From NCBI GenBank assembly GCA_028751875.1, contig CM054153.1:19480453-19544452 (forward strand): a DNA stretch of 64,000 nucleotides, written 5' to 3'. Positions 35,387 through 46,721 of the stretch are shown piece by piece. Numbering within the stretch: the first letter of the stretch is position 1; the number at the start of each line of letters is the position of its first letter. The DNA comes from Rapana venosa. Its lineage: Eukaryota; Mollusca; Gastropoda; Neogastropoda; Muricidae. The notes below the pieces were generated by a model, which worked only from the letters and a program-made list of their open reading frames with translations, ran no database searches and was not told where the DNA came from. Both the position numbers and the translations under genes were made by a program.

Positions 35387-38300
35387 CTGCACAGCACAGC
35401 CATTTGTCAACACAGGGCAACCTTTCTTCATGTCTACTATCCCTGTTTTGTAACAATTCTCGGACAAATCTCAACAAAACTTTTGTTAAAACCAAAACAG
35501 ACTGGAAAGCATGGGCTACTGTATTCATCATAAAAGCAACTGCTTTCTGTACATGACTGAACATGGATGCTACTGACTCAGGATGAATTTTCACAAACAA
35601 GAATGGAACGTCACAATGAAAAGCACACACCAGCCCAACTTCTAAATGTTCTGCAATTTACTATTTCTTATCAAAATTTTATTTTCTGCTTTAATAGACA
35701 CACTGCCAAATGAGCCAGGCCAAATAAACAACAGTTAAAGAGAGACAGAGACAGAGAGTGACAGAGAATAATAATTTCATATATTGCAATCGGACTATTC
35801 TCTGCAACATGACGAAACTTCACATATAGCATGAGCACAATGTCAACACTACAGGCCTGTGTGTGAGGTATGTATACACATACAGGTGCATGACTGGCCA
35901 ATGGGCCCTCTAAAACTATCTGACAACCTCACCTGCCTGACAGTAGGCTTGATGTACAGTAACATCAGCTCCAGAAACCAAAAAAACATGGTAAATCACT
36001 AAATGTCACAAGTTTGAAGTCTTAAAGATTTCAATTTCTTCTTTGTCTGCTGTTTTGAATCATTTCTTCGGCAACCTGTGCGTGACGAGTCTAGTTTCAT
36101 GTTTTAAAGAGTTCTGGGTATTGCCTAAAAATGTCCACCAACAAAACTGCTGTATCTTGCCTCAAATAAAAGAACGCAGAATCCAATGTTTCATTCTTTT
36201 CTTTGGCAACAGTGTTTTACAGCAATATCTAAATCAGTGTCACTGGCTTTTGGTGCAACATTTGAAGCTTTCAAACACCGCTTACAATAACTTTCTATCT
36301 TGCATTAAATGTCATCTAAAACCCTCTATTTCTCCATAAAACAATGTTTCGGTACACACACAAAAAATCAGTAAATGGCTTGCCAAAGAATATTTTTTAA
36401 ATGAATTTCATTCCAACTTTATAAGATATGGTGCAGTGGACACATCTGGTAAACAGAATGATATCTGCAGCAAACAGATCCATTTTGGTTCTGTCATTAT
36501 ATCTAGTACAGTCCAAATATGAATTTTTGCTTATTTTTTCTAATATTTCCACAATAAGAGTTGGCAAAAATACGGTGGAGTGGTTTATAACTGAAAAAAT
36601 ACAGTACATCCCAAAAAACAGTAACACACTACAATTTTCTTGGATCACAAAAAATTTCATGGACACATCACCCATAAACACAAAGTGCTTTTATTGGACT
36701 TTATTTTTCCAATAGGGTTTTACTTCTCCCTTTCCATCACTCTTTGACTGATGTGATCTCTCCCATCAAGCTTAAAGAAAGGTGAAATCCTAAGTGCAAA
36801 TATCACAAACTGCAAAAGTCTCGTTTCTTACCCCTTCACTAGAAGGGCTACTTGTCAAACAGGCTTTCCAAATTTTCTCTCAGTGGGGGCAGAAAGAGCA
36901 CAAGACGATTCCTTTGGGGAGCCGTCTTCAACACAGTCTTGAGGTCAAAGAACAAAGGTTACTGCCTGTCTACTGTGCATGTCCAAGTGGCAGAGCCAGT
37001 GAGTGACGACTGAGCCACTGACTACTGTGGGATCTTTTCCAAAACAAAACAACAAAACACCCAAATAAGATGATACATTGACTGTTCAAAGTGTTTACTT
37101 TTTCCAAAATATATTTATTCATACACCTAGAACACCTTCAGCATTTTAAAATCTTTCCAAGATCAAATTTAATACAGGCCAGCCTCAACGGTAGTCTGCT
37201 CAAGGTGCCTATAAAAACAAACATGAGGGACACATTCTCAATGTTCTCCCAAACACAGGCTCATGCAAGCATGTGCACACATGTACACCTGGAAGTAAAC
37301 ACACACAAACCATATTAATAGACTGAATGTTCAATTTCAAATTAACAAAATCTACTAAAACATTAATACATGGAAATAATACTGTAAAAAAATGTACATA
37401 CACACTAGCATGCAGACACAAGCATGTACACCCCTGCTTGCACGCACACATACACACACACACACACACACTCAAAAATAAATTTTCTATTAAAAAAAAA
37501 TTTTTTGTACAAGCAAGGCTCATCAATGTCAAACCTCCCCTGGGAGAAACATGACAAACAAAAAGGAAAGAAGACGAAGAACCCACTGGCTCACCTGAGC
37601 ACAAAAATGATACCTCTCCTCCTCCCTCAAGTGGCACAGTGGCACGGACCAGCTGCAGCCTGCCCTGTCTGTGTCCTCCTCCTCCGACAAGGAATGCATC
37701 AGACAGCTCAGCGAGATGTCCAGCCTCTGCAGCCGCGGGCCTCGCAGCCGAGCGATGGCAATGATGTCCATGGCCGCAAGTTCGATACCTGAGACATTTC
37801 AGGACAGGAGATCAATGTCCACAAAGCGTGATTACACAGCGTGTTATTTAATTCGTAATAGTCTGGTTGTCCTACTTATCAGTACTGGTTTTTACTCTAT
37901 ATATATACAATGAATGAAATTCGAAACAAGTGTGTCTGCTCAAAACATTCACGAATGGAAACAGTGCACGTAAAAACTTAAAGCAAACACTGAGCACGCC
38001 GGCACTGAATTTGTGAAGAATAATTGGACTCTGCAAACAGTTCACAGTTCACTTCCTCAGATATGGCTATCAAAAATCGTTTAAGATTCTCTAGACAGCA
38101 TGACGTCCAGTAAATGTGAAGTTACTCCACAGACCGTCTCAATCTGTAAAAGAAATCTTTAATTCAATCAGGTGCTGTGCTCTTTACCAAAGAGACACAC
38201 AGTCATGAGTTAGGTCCAGTGATAAATATGAAAAAAAAATCCCTTTGTTAAATCTTTATACTTGCAACAATGGGCACTTCCTTCCACTCTTCCAACGGGT

Positions 38301-38669
38301 GACAAGTCTATCAACACTGGACTTCTCCTTTAGCTGCTTGGGTTAGGAAAAAGCAATGAAAATTTCAGGCAGCCCATCCCTCTTGAATTTGCTAAGAGCA
38401 TGCTGGGTACGTTCATGTCATCCATGCCACCGGCCATTGCTGGCTTGCCCTTCTACTAGTGATGTAAGGATTCTTAATATATGCAATACATTTTATGGGC
38501 CCTTTCCCTGGGTACTTTGGCTGTTTTTGTTTTCTCTTGATTTCACATTCAAGTTCTTTCCACAAAGATCAACACTGAATTCACTTGGCATTTCATTATT
38601 CTGATTACAGTACACATTCAAAACCCACACAACACTTTTGAATTAAAATGAGTCACACACACACACACA

Positions 38670-38764
<95 letters not shown>

Positions 38765-41700
38765 GACACTGGGCATGACTGGCCAGTGTGCCCTCTAAAA
38801 CTATCTGACTACCTCATTTGACACATTGCCTGACAGCTGCAGTCAATTTGCCGACAGATGCACCTATGTAACCAAGACCCACATCGCAGATTTTGTCTGC
38901 TCTTAACTACCCAAGTAACTCGCAAGTTCCACATCTCCCATTCTTTGATTCTGTTTAGTCTTCTGATCTCAGATCAGAAACTTGCTGAAACTGCTCAAGA
39001 TTTGCAGGATGTTAATTTTGAGGTTGGGTTTTTTTTCCCTCCTTGGCAAGAACTCAGAGGTTTACCAATGATGGGTTTTTCTGTTTTTATTTTGAGAATA
39101 ATGGAATATGCACTCATGTGCTTTTTTACATCCTGTCCCCGTGTGTGTGCAGTTTTGTATTTTGTCATCTGTTCCCACCAACACACAATGGCCTACTCTT
39201 CCAAAAAGTGGAACAGGTTTTAACGTGTGTGCAAGATGTTCTGCATGCACTTGCACATGGGACATGTGCGCACGTGTGCACACAATGTTCTACATGCACT
39301 CTTACCCTTGGCCTCAGTTTGCAGTCTTCTCCTAAGGCCTTTTGAGCGAGTGGAGGCTGTTGAAAATGCCTTTGCTAAAAAGCAAAGCCTCCATCTTCCT
39401 TGATGAGGTAACACGAGTTACTCCTTACTGTAGCCAGATTTAAAACATTGGCTCTGGTTTCTTACTCTTTCCTCTTTGGCTCATTACTCTACAAACCACT
39501 TTCCCAAACGCATTCCTTCGCATAATCTTTTGCCAACTGGTTTCTAACATAAAAGAGAGAGAGTGGACTGGTCAATCTGAAACAGCTAATCAAGAACCAC
39601 CACAAATATACTATAGCATAAACTGGCAAACCGCAAGATACACACATGGTATTTATGTAGCAACATCATTCAATTGGGGGGGGGGGGGGGGGGGGGGGTT
39701 GTTGTTGTAGCTCAGACATGTGCTCAATTAGGTAATATAGAAAATCTTCCCGCAAAAATTCCAGAACTGGCACTATGACCTTCCTTTGTTTTTGAAAGCA
39801 AATCCGTTCAATGAGAGTTGACTGACAGGCACAACTGCAACACCTAGGAGTTTGGACTGTTTTTCTTTTACTACAGAGTGTGCTGAAAAATGTGTGCTGT
39901 AAGCATACTTCCTTACAAGAAAGCAGGCAGACGTCTGACTACCTAGCCAAACATTCACTCAAGGAAAACACTATTACAGCCTACTGATGTCCAAACGAAC
40001 TGTCAATGGGTGGAACACAGTGCAACACAAACAGATAACAGCTGGCATGACTGATTATGATCACCAAAACGCCATCTGAAAAAATATATGGTTGTTACCA
40101 CTACATGAATGGAGGCAATTTTTGCCTGAAAATGAATACCAAGTTAAAGCAAACATACCTCAAATCATTACATGCCAAACATGGTTTTAAAAACAAATTG
40201 GTCATTCACCTGTAATATGTCTGCACTAAATCATAAACAAACGAACTCTCCTTCCATCAATATTATCACTCCATAAACAATTTTCTGGTCACACTTTCTG
40301 CAAAGCATTCATGTAGCTACAACACAGAAGGTTTTGTTTTTTTTCCTAAAAAAACTAATAACAGCAATGATAACAACAACAACAAAAAGACTAAAGAAGA
40401 AAGTATCTGGCAGGAGACCAAGATCTCCTCAGACCCCACTGTTTTTTGGGGGCAGTTATTGTACAGAGACCCTGGACCTTGAGAAGATAATGCCTGAGCA
40501 TGCACCAGCAAACGTATGCATCATGCGCAATGGGAAATGTGTACGACTCTCCACTTCTGGCTAACTCTTCAAACTTATTCTCCAAAAACAAGGTCTTACT
40601 GTTCAACAATTCCATCGCTATAGCATTCTTTTCCACTTCTCATCTTCAATTGGAAATTCTATTTATAACAGAATCTTTTCCACTTCTTATCTACAACAGA
40701 ATCTTAATCTTGTCCTTGAGCCACCGAAAACTACTTTTTTAACTGCCAACACCTTTTATTAACTAAGCTTTTCTACCAGCCCTTGGTTTGTAACGCATGG
40801 TCAATCACAATGGCAACAACAGAGTCATAGATAGCACAATGTCATCAAACAGGCACAAAACTCTCTGATTTGGAAACCTTCCCAACATTCTGACACAAGT
40901 GAACAGAGAACTATACAAATTCCGTAGAACTGACATAGAAGTGTTTGTTCAGGCATTTTTGTCAGCTGGTAAGCAAATTTAGAAAGTAAACTCAGCTAAA
41001 GAAAGACTGGAGAGTGAGATCTAATCAAATAAGAATAACTCAGATAAGGCCAATGGACCGTCCTGCAAAGAGTAAAGCAATCTGAAATCTGTCAGCACAT
41101 ACCTGTAGACATACAAACACATACACACACCAACATGCACACCCACACAAAGTAACCCCTAAAAATGATTAACATTTTCTTCTTCTTTTTTTAAAATAAA
41201 AATCCCCCCCCCCCCTCTATAAAAAAAAAAATGGCACTAAAGAATAAGCCAAATTAACATGAATGCTGACAAAACTAAGGCAGAAAACTATCATGCCTGC
41301 AATGAAAATGTATATCATTTTCTGAAAATAATCATCAACTGATTAAAAGCTCCCTTTTTCTAAATGGTAATGAGAAATCACATCTTCATAATATATATCA
41401 TATACTAATAGCATGGGATATAGCCACATGTAGACAAAGGAAAACCAACTGATACCTACAGTGACAAAGCCACGGCCATGTCTACACACAAAAGGAGAAA
41501 AAAAAAAAAACCAACCGATCAGACGCAGCGACTGCAGGCGGTGGCAGCGCCAGGCCAGCATGACAAACGGATCCTCGGCACAGCTGGCGTCGTAGGGCTG
41601 GGGCTGCCGGTTCTCCATCTCCTCCACGATCTCCAGCTCCCGAAACTCCTCGCTCAGGTGGTTGCCGATGAAGGTGATGGCGGCCACGCTCACCTGCTGG

Positions 41701-44499
41701 CAGAAGTACTGCCGCAGGCGCACCAGGGGCATGTGGGGCTGCAGGACGGAGGTCAGCTCCCCGACCCCGGCGTACGTGTGCAGCACGATCAGCGCCACCT
41801 GCAGGCGGGCCAGGGTCTGGCGGGCGCGCCACCAGGCCTGGTCGCTGACGTGCTCCTGCCCCAGGCGCACGCCGTGCACCATGAGGCTCAGCATGCGCAG
41901 CTGGCACACGCGGGGCTCCGCCAGGCTCAGCAGCAGCTCGTCCGTCAGGTTGTCGTAGTCCAGGCTGAGGGTGGTCAGCTGGCAGAAGGGGGTCAGGTCG
42001 CGGGGGCCGATGTCGGCGACGTTATAGACCCAGTCCTCCTTGACGCTGGCCAGGTGCAGGGTGTGGAGCGAGGCGGCGTGGCGCTGCGTCAGGGCCTGCA
42101 GCAGGTCCGGCGTGAAGCCCTGCAGCACCTCCATGCAGCCCAGCGAGAAGTGGCGCAGGCATCGCGCCGTCAACACCAGCTTCTTGATCAGGTACACACA
42201 CCTGCAACACACAGTCAAACATCGTCAGGATCACCGGTCTGGAAAAAGGAAAAAACCAAGATGGAAAACTGCCGTGGTGGGAAACTCGCACTGTTTTCCT
42301 TTCCTGCATTGCAGGGTGGAGGGGGGGGGGGTTGTTTTTGTCTATGTAAGCTTTTAACTTCTCTCAACTCTCATCAAGCGCATAGCTTCACAACAAGCTT
42401 ACCAACAAAGTATTACTATAATTAGGATGTGTTTTGTTTGGATGTTCTTTATTCCAGCATTCAGGAATATTACTCCATCTTGGAGCAAATAATACTTATT
42501 TCTGCAAAATTCCAGTAAAACAAATCAATCAATAATGAAAACCCAAAACCAAAACTCTTGGACTTGACTGCATGATTCATCAGATTTATGCAGGCAAGTC
42601 AGACTTTGTCGCAGTCAAAAGCAATAATTTCAAATATATGCATGTATATATATATGCATGCTAGCACACATGTGCACACACACACTCACACACACACATG
42701 CGCACACACACACACATACACACACATGAACACGTGCATGTACGCACACGCACACACACACACAAACATACACACAATCTGAAAAAAATATATCATGGAT
42801 GATACCACCACGACTCAGCAAGAAGCATAGATTCTCATCACAAAGACTGGTGTTCAAGCAACTAGGCTGTAGGGAGCGTCACAGGACAGTGACGTTATTC
42901 TAATATTGTAAGGAGCATGGGTGGTATATCGGGACACTTTTGGTTTATTTAGTCATTTATTTTTAAATGCAAACAAACAATTTTCAGCACAGAAGTTTAT
43001 TAACAAAGTCATGAAATTTCAGGGAAGCAGCATTGAAATTTGAGTTACAGAATAAAATATAGGGGTATGGGCGATGCCACACCCACGGCATACACAATAC
43101 AGCAATCACGCTGCAATGGTTATAAAGTATACAAGAATAGTATAATGTGTATATACATTACATACATGTATACAGTACACATTGTTCCAGAAGTCAAGCT
43201 TCAAGCTCCTATCTATGTCAATGGTGGTGGAATTAAATGATTAATCTATCACTGTTAACAAGTGTGGGTGTGTGTGTATGTATGTCTGTGTGTGTGTGTG
43301 AATGCATGTGCTTATGTGTGCATGCATGCATGCATTTTTTTGTGTGTTGTGTGTGTGTGTGTGTGTGGGTGTCTGTATCAGTGTATGTACGCGTGTGCAT
43401 GCGTGTACATGCATTCATGCATGTGTGTGTGCTTGTGCATGCATATGTGTACATATGAGTGAGAGAGAGAGAGAGAGAGAGGGTGTATTGTGGAGGGGTG
43501 TGTGTTGTGTGTGTGTGTGTGTGTGTGTGTTGTAATACATAATTACACGTATGTGCACAGGTGTCTCACTTTTTGTATACGTACATGTTTACAAGACTAT
43601 GGATATCATTATGTTACTGTTGCATGCAAGATACGTATGTGAGTGTGTGTGTGTGTGTGTCACTGAGTGTGCATTTGTCATTGTGTGTGTAGCACAGCAT
43701 TCACACATTTGTATACACTGTATACCTTGTGTGTGTATGTAAGTGTACACATTTGCACATTTTCAGTGTTCATACTTCATGATTTTTTTTAACTAATTTA
43801 CTTTTACGTTATAAAAATTGTTCAGTACATAAGTGAAAGAAAAATCTCCAAAACTAAGCACACCCATGACATCTAATGCACATAATGGATGTATTCTTCA
43901 CAAACTTACAACTTAACAAAAACATACCATGAAATAAAGCATGCATGTGGAAGAAAATGTGGATAATTAAATCATGGTAATAAAGATGCATATTTTTATA
44001 CTTCACACACACACACAATCTGGAACAATACTATTAAAATACATATGTGTTCTAAAATCATACAATTTAAACATGTACACTCGCACAAGATCAACCAGCA
44101 AAACTGAATTAGTGAATATTACTATTTTAATGTTAACACTAATGTTAACACTAAGGACGTAATGTTCTCAATAATGTGATTATTGAGAGTACTGTCAACT
44201 AAAACAAAATTATATACCTTAAGTGGCTTTACTGTATGTATCTATTGGGCTATGCTATAGTAGCTATACTATAGAATATTCAGTATTTGCCACAATTAAT
44301 TAATAATTTTAATGTGTTATATTGAAAACATCCTTGACCTCTAAAGTAGATATTAGATAATGATAATGAAAAGAAATGTCAATATTACTAATACTGAAAG
44401 ATAGTGTTAAATCTGCAATACATTCAATATGCAATTCATTTATAAATTCATGAATGCAAATTACATACTACTACTACTAAGTACTACTACTACTACTAC

Positions 44500-44534
<35 letters not shown>

Positions 44535-45428
44535 TCAGCCTAATCTGAGTAATCCACACTAACAAAACTAGTTCAAGCACAAAAATGGCTCAGTTTCAGT
44601 TATCAGTGGTGTTTTTGAATGAAAATTACAGCAAACTATATTCATCCGTCCATGTAATCTCAGCAAGAAAGACCCAAGCTACTGATATTGCCTAACTCTT
44701 CACCCAAAACAAGATTTACCCGAGTTACAGATACAAAAACACTTCTGCCAGATCTCGGAACGCTGGCAGGTGGCCAGCTGGCTGGCGTGTTGACGAGCAT
44801 CCGTCTGAACTACCAGCCAATATCGAAACAGAACAAACAACAAAGATGTCTGCTACACCTTAAAAAGTGTCTGCGATGTCGAAAATTACCAAAGATTAGC
44901 AATTTAAAGCCTGTAATAACGAAAAGATCTGTTTCACCAAGCCCTGACCTAGAAAATCCCCAAACGAGGCATGTTTACAAACACAGCCACAAGGCCACTG
45001 AACTGCGCAGAATATGCCTACCTGTCAATAGACCGATTGTCCTCATCCGTCAATGGTCTGTAATCGAATTCCAGCAGATTCAGGTGGCAGCTGGAAGGCT
45101 GAAGCGAAAAAGTCTCGAGGTTTCGGTTCCTGGAGAGATACTCGAGAACATCCAGGCACTGTGCTGCCTCATGGAAAATGCGCGAGTTGAATTTGACGAC
45201 TGCAGCTCGAATGAAACGACCACAGTTCTTTGCCAGAAATGTGCTGCGTTTTCGTTCCCAACAGTTGAAGTGCATAGAAATGTGGGACCAAAACTCAAAT
45301 CGGAACAAGCAAGCCCTCCATTGCTTACACGTAGCAGAAGCTGCAAGCTTATCCCTGAGCGGCAAATGCGTCAAAATTCTAACAATTGGCACATCGGGCA
45401 GCGCAGCCCAGTCGAAACCATCTGCCAT
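35213..45428 (-). CDS. FBXO33: F-box only protein, FBXO33/FBXO39 type (4 exons, 486 aa)
   Basis: Joined minus-strand exons: 45428-45022, 42201-41516, 37788-37595, 35386-35213. Intron phases are 2, 1, 0 and the joined frame is 486 residues. An N-terminal F-box (about residues 8-50, LPDVPIVRIL..LPLRDKLAASATCKQWRACLF) is followed by leucine-rich, repeat-like sequence. The EDPFVMLAWRCHRL motif, then LIG-9aa-IAIARLRG spanning the exon 2/3 junction, is characteristic of FBXO33-type proteins as I know them. F-box proteins bind SKP1 and present substrates to a CUL1 SCF ubiquitin ligase; the substrate here is not visible. FBXO39 is the close alternative. The start is the first ATG, 16 bases from a CRE-like motif and 27 from an E-box. 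Confidence 0.88.
35387..37594 (-). other. F-box gene intron 3
   Basis: AT-rich with (CA)n at about 37440-37473. No other feature seen. Confidence 0.5.
37595..37788 (-). CDS. FBXO33: F-box gene exon 3
   Basis: Completes Gly365 and encodes through Gln429. IELAAMDIIAIARLRG continues directly from the exon 2 motif, then an acidic SLSEEEDTD stretch and YHFCAQ. Acceptor TCTCAG|GTA, donor CAG|GTGAGC. Confidence 0.88.
38653..38760. repeat. Compound (CA)n-(CT)n-(CA)n microsatellite
   Basis: A long CT array flanked on both sides by CA arrays. Confidence 0.9.
39075..39360 (-). repeat. SINE family A with internal duplication
   Basis: Matches the A body from GAATAATGGAATATGCAC to the CTAAGGCCTTTTGAG part. 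The GTGTGTGCAAGATGTTCTGCATGC segment is partly duplicated (39225-39300). Confidence 0.8.
41516..42201 (-). CDS. FBXO33: F-box gene exon 2: leucine-rich central domain
   Basis: Encodes residues 136-364 plus one base of Gly365, from CVYLIKKLVLTARCLRHFSLGC to SLRLI. Leu-rich, with a QAWWRARQ segment and the ED-PFVMLAWRC motif. The exon is strikingly GC-rich compared with the flanking introns, which is why long spurious frames occur on both strands here. Acceptor TTGCAG|GTG, donor ATCG|GTTGGT. Confidence 0.9.
42657..43745. repeat. Cluster of alternating purine-pyrimidine microsatellites
   Basis: Arrays rich in CA/TG and ATGCATGC, including GTGCATGCATGCATGCATTT and (GA)n at about 43460-43482. Such sequence can adopt Z-DNA; that is an inference. 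Confidence 0.8.
44468..44533. repeat. (CTA)n then (ATA)n trinucleotide array
   Basis: ACTACTACT runs pass directly into AATAATAAT runs. Confidence 0.9.
45022..45428 (-). CDS. FBXO33: F-box gene exon 1: F-box domain
   Basis: Starts MADGFDWAALPDVPIVRIL and covers residues 1-135 plus two bases of Arg136. The F-box hallmarks LP..., an LPLRDKLAAS core and a C-x-x-W-R motif are present. Donor ACAG|GTAGGC. A long open frame on the opposite strand overlaps this exon but is not supported as a gene. Confidence 0.88.
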
Positions 45429-46507
45429 TCTTCATAGTTCTGATGACGTAATTTGTCACGTGACAAAGCATTGCCCAGCAAAATAATGGCCTCAAGGTCA
45501 TATTTTGCGGCTCTTGGGAAAGTAAAAAGAGGAAAAATCGTGATCCATTCATTTATTTTCATTTATGCCTAATATCTTGTGGTGCCGTTTCGACGTGCAG
45601 TCCATTTATGAACTGCACGCTGTGTGTGCATGTGCGAAATGAAGAGCCTAAATCTATTACATTTATAAGGGGACATAACTTGTCCTGCTCTTACCAATAG
45701 TATATTCTTGCAGTTATTCCCCTTTCATTGGTCTCTGATTGCCAAGCTAGTGGGTCGATGGGTTGTTTGCAAGCAAGTCTAAAAATAGCTAGCTGGCTGG
45801 CTTCCTTGCACGATTGGCCAAGCAAGCTTGCAAGCGCCCCCGCTCGATAGGAAGACGAGGCAACACAAAGTACTGATCGGCTGCCATATTGGTTGGTTGC
45901 TTGCTTGCTTTGTGGGTTGCTGGAGAATTTCTTTATGAATCCTGATTCACCCTGACTTTAGATGTAGGTGAGATCGAAACCACTGTAAAGTTTCTATTGA
46001 TTTTCTTTTTCACTCTGTGCATGATTTGCGTTCTTGATTAGTATGTAAAGATGAGCTTATCGATTACCAGATTTCAGCGGTAACTGGTGAGTGAAACATG
46101 CCGACCTCATGGCTAGGCTACTGACCCGAGCCTTAGGCTTAGACCATAGTTTTATCATTGTGTTGTGTTGTCCTTTCGTTTTGTGAGTTGATCCGGCACA
46201 GCAAAACTGATCCTTCCCCCCACTTCTCCCCCGGATTCCCTCATCCCCACCACCCCTGTTTTTCATTCAACAACTGCTGGTCAGTCCCCGTGTATGCCAA
46301 TCCCTTGTGATTTTTTCCCCCTGTTAAATCTATACTATAATCAATATTTCACAAGCTGCGTGAAGAGGGGAAAAAAGCTCACTTATCTTAATTACATGTT
46401 AACTCAACATGCTTTGCACACAACTCATCGATTTTAACAATTCCCCCCCCCCCCCCCCCCCCCTTTCTTTCTTTCTTTCTTTTTTCATTCAACAGTGTTG
46501 ACAGCAC
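45429..46507. promoter_or_regulatory. Divergent intergenic region between F-box and DUF3987-like genes
   Basis: The two genes start 1,079 bases apart and point away from each other. The region contains TGACGTAA (45444-45451, CRE/ATF-like), GTCACGTGAC (45455-45464, E-box palindrome), ATTGG inverted CCAAT boxes (45813-45817, 45888-45892) and a GCCATATTGG element (45883-45892). A donor-like GTAG|GTGAGA at 45967/45968 could end a 5' UTR exon of the DUF3987-like gene. A shared bidirectional promoter is an inference from layout and motifs. Confidence 0.5.
45444..45464. promoter_or_regulatory. CRE-like motif next to a CACGTG E-box
   Basis: TGACGTAA and the palindrome GTCACGTGAC are separated by three bases, 16 to 36 bases upstream of the F-box protein start codon. 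The first fits ATF/CREB-type sites, the second bHLH-zip (USF/MITF/TFEB-type) sites. Motif matches only. Confidence 0.45.
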
Positions 46508-46721
46508 ATGGCTACAAACATGCCGGGAACAGAGGCAGCAAATTACAACGGCCGGGGATTTGCCAGTTGGAGCGACAGTTACAAAACTGCACAGATGATC
46601 CCGCTACCTGACGTCACAAGCGTTTGCGGCCAGCAGGCGGGACAACTCGTGAGTGATCTGGCGCAGGGCCTAGGATGCCCGGAGGAGTTTGTTCTCTTGC
46701 CTCTACTCTCCTGTTGTTCAG
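46508..46721 (+). CDS. DUF3987-like gene coding exon 1
   Basis: Encodes residues 1-71 plus one base, MATNMPGTEAANY to LLSCCS. Acceptor-like AACAG at 46491-46495 or ACAG at 46501-46504 lies just upstream of the ATG, after a long C and CTTT tract. This suggests the exon is preceded by a 5' UTR exon. Donor TCAG|GTTGGT. Confidence 0.75.

Larger units (their letters stand above)
37789..41515 (-). other. F-box gene intron 2
   Basis: Contains repeat H (about 38390-38490), a compound (CA)(CT)(CA) microsatellite (38653-38760), SINE A (39075-39360) and a poly-G run (39677-39698). The rest is AT-rich without features. Confidence 0.55.
42202..45021 (-). other. F-box gene intron 1
   Basis: AT-rich, with (CA)n/(TG)n and ATGCATG-type alternating purine-pyrimidine arrays (42657-42775, 43262-43540) and a CTA/ATA trinucleotide array (44468-44533). 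No further exon recognised. Confidence 0.55.

Noticed and set aside
41478..42425. 315-codon open frame on the plus strand over F-box exon 2
   Set aside because: Antisense shadow of a GC-rich exon; Gln/Val/Ala-rich composition mirrors Leu/His-rich codons of the real frame.
45595..45618. GTGCAGT...ACTGCAC hairpin
   Set aside because: Seven-base arms with a 10-base loop upstream of the F-box gene; too short to claim a function.
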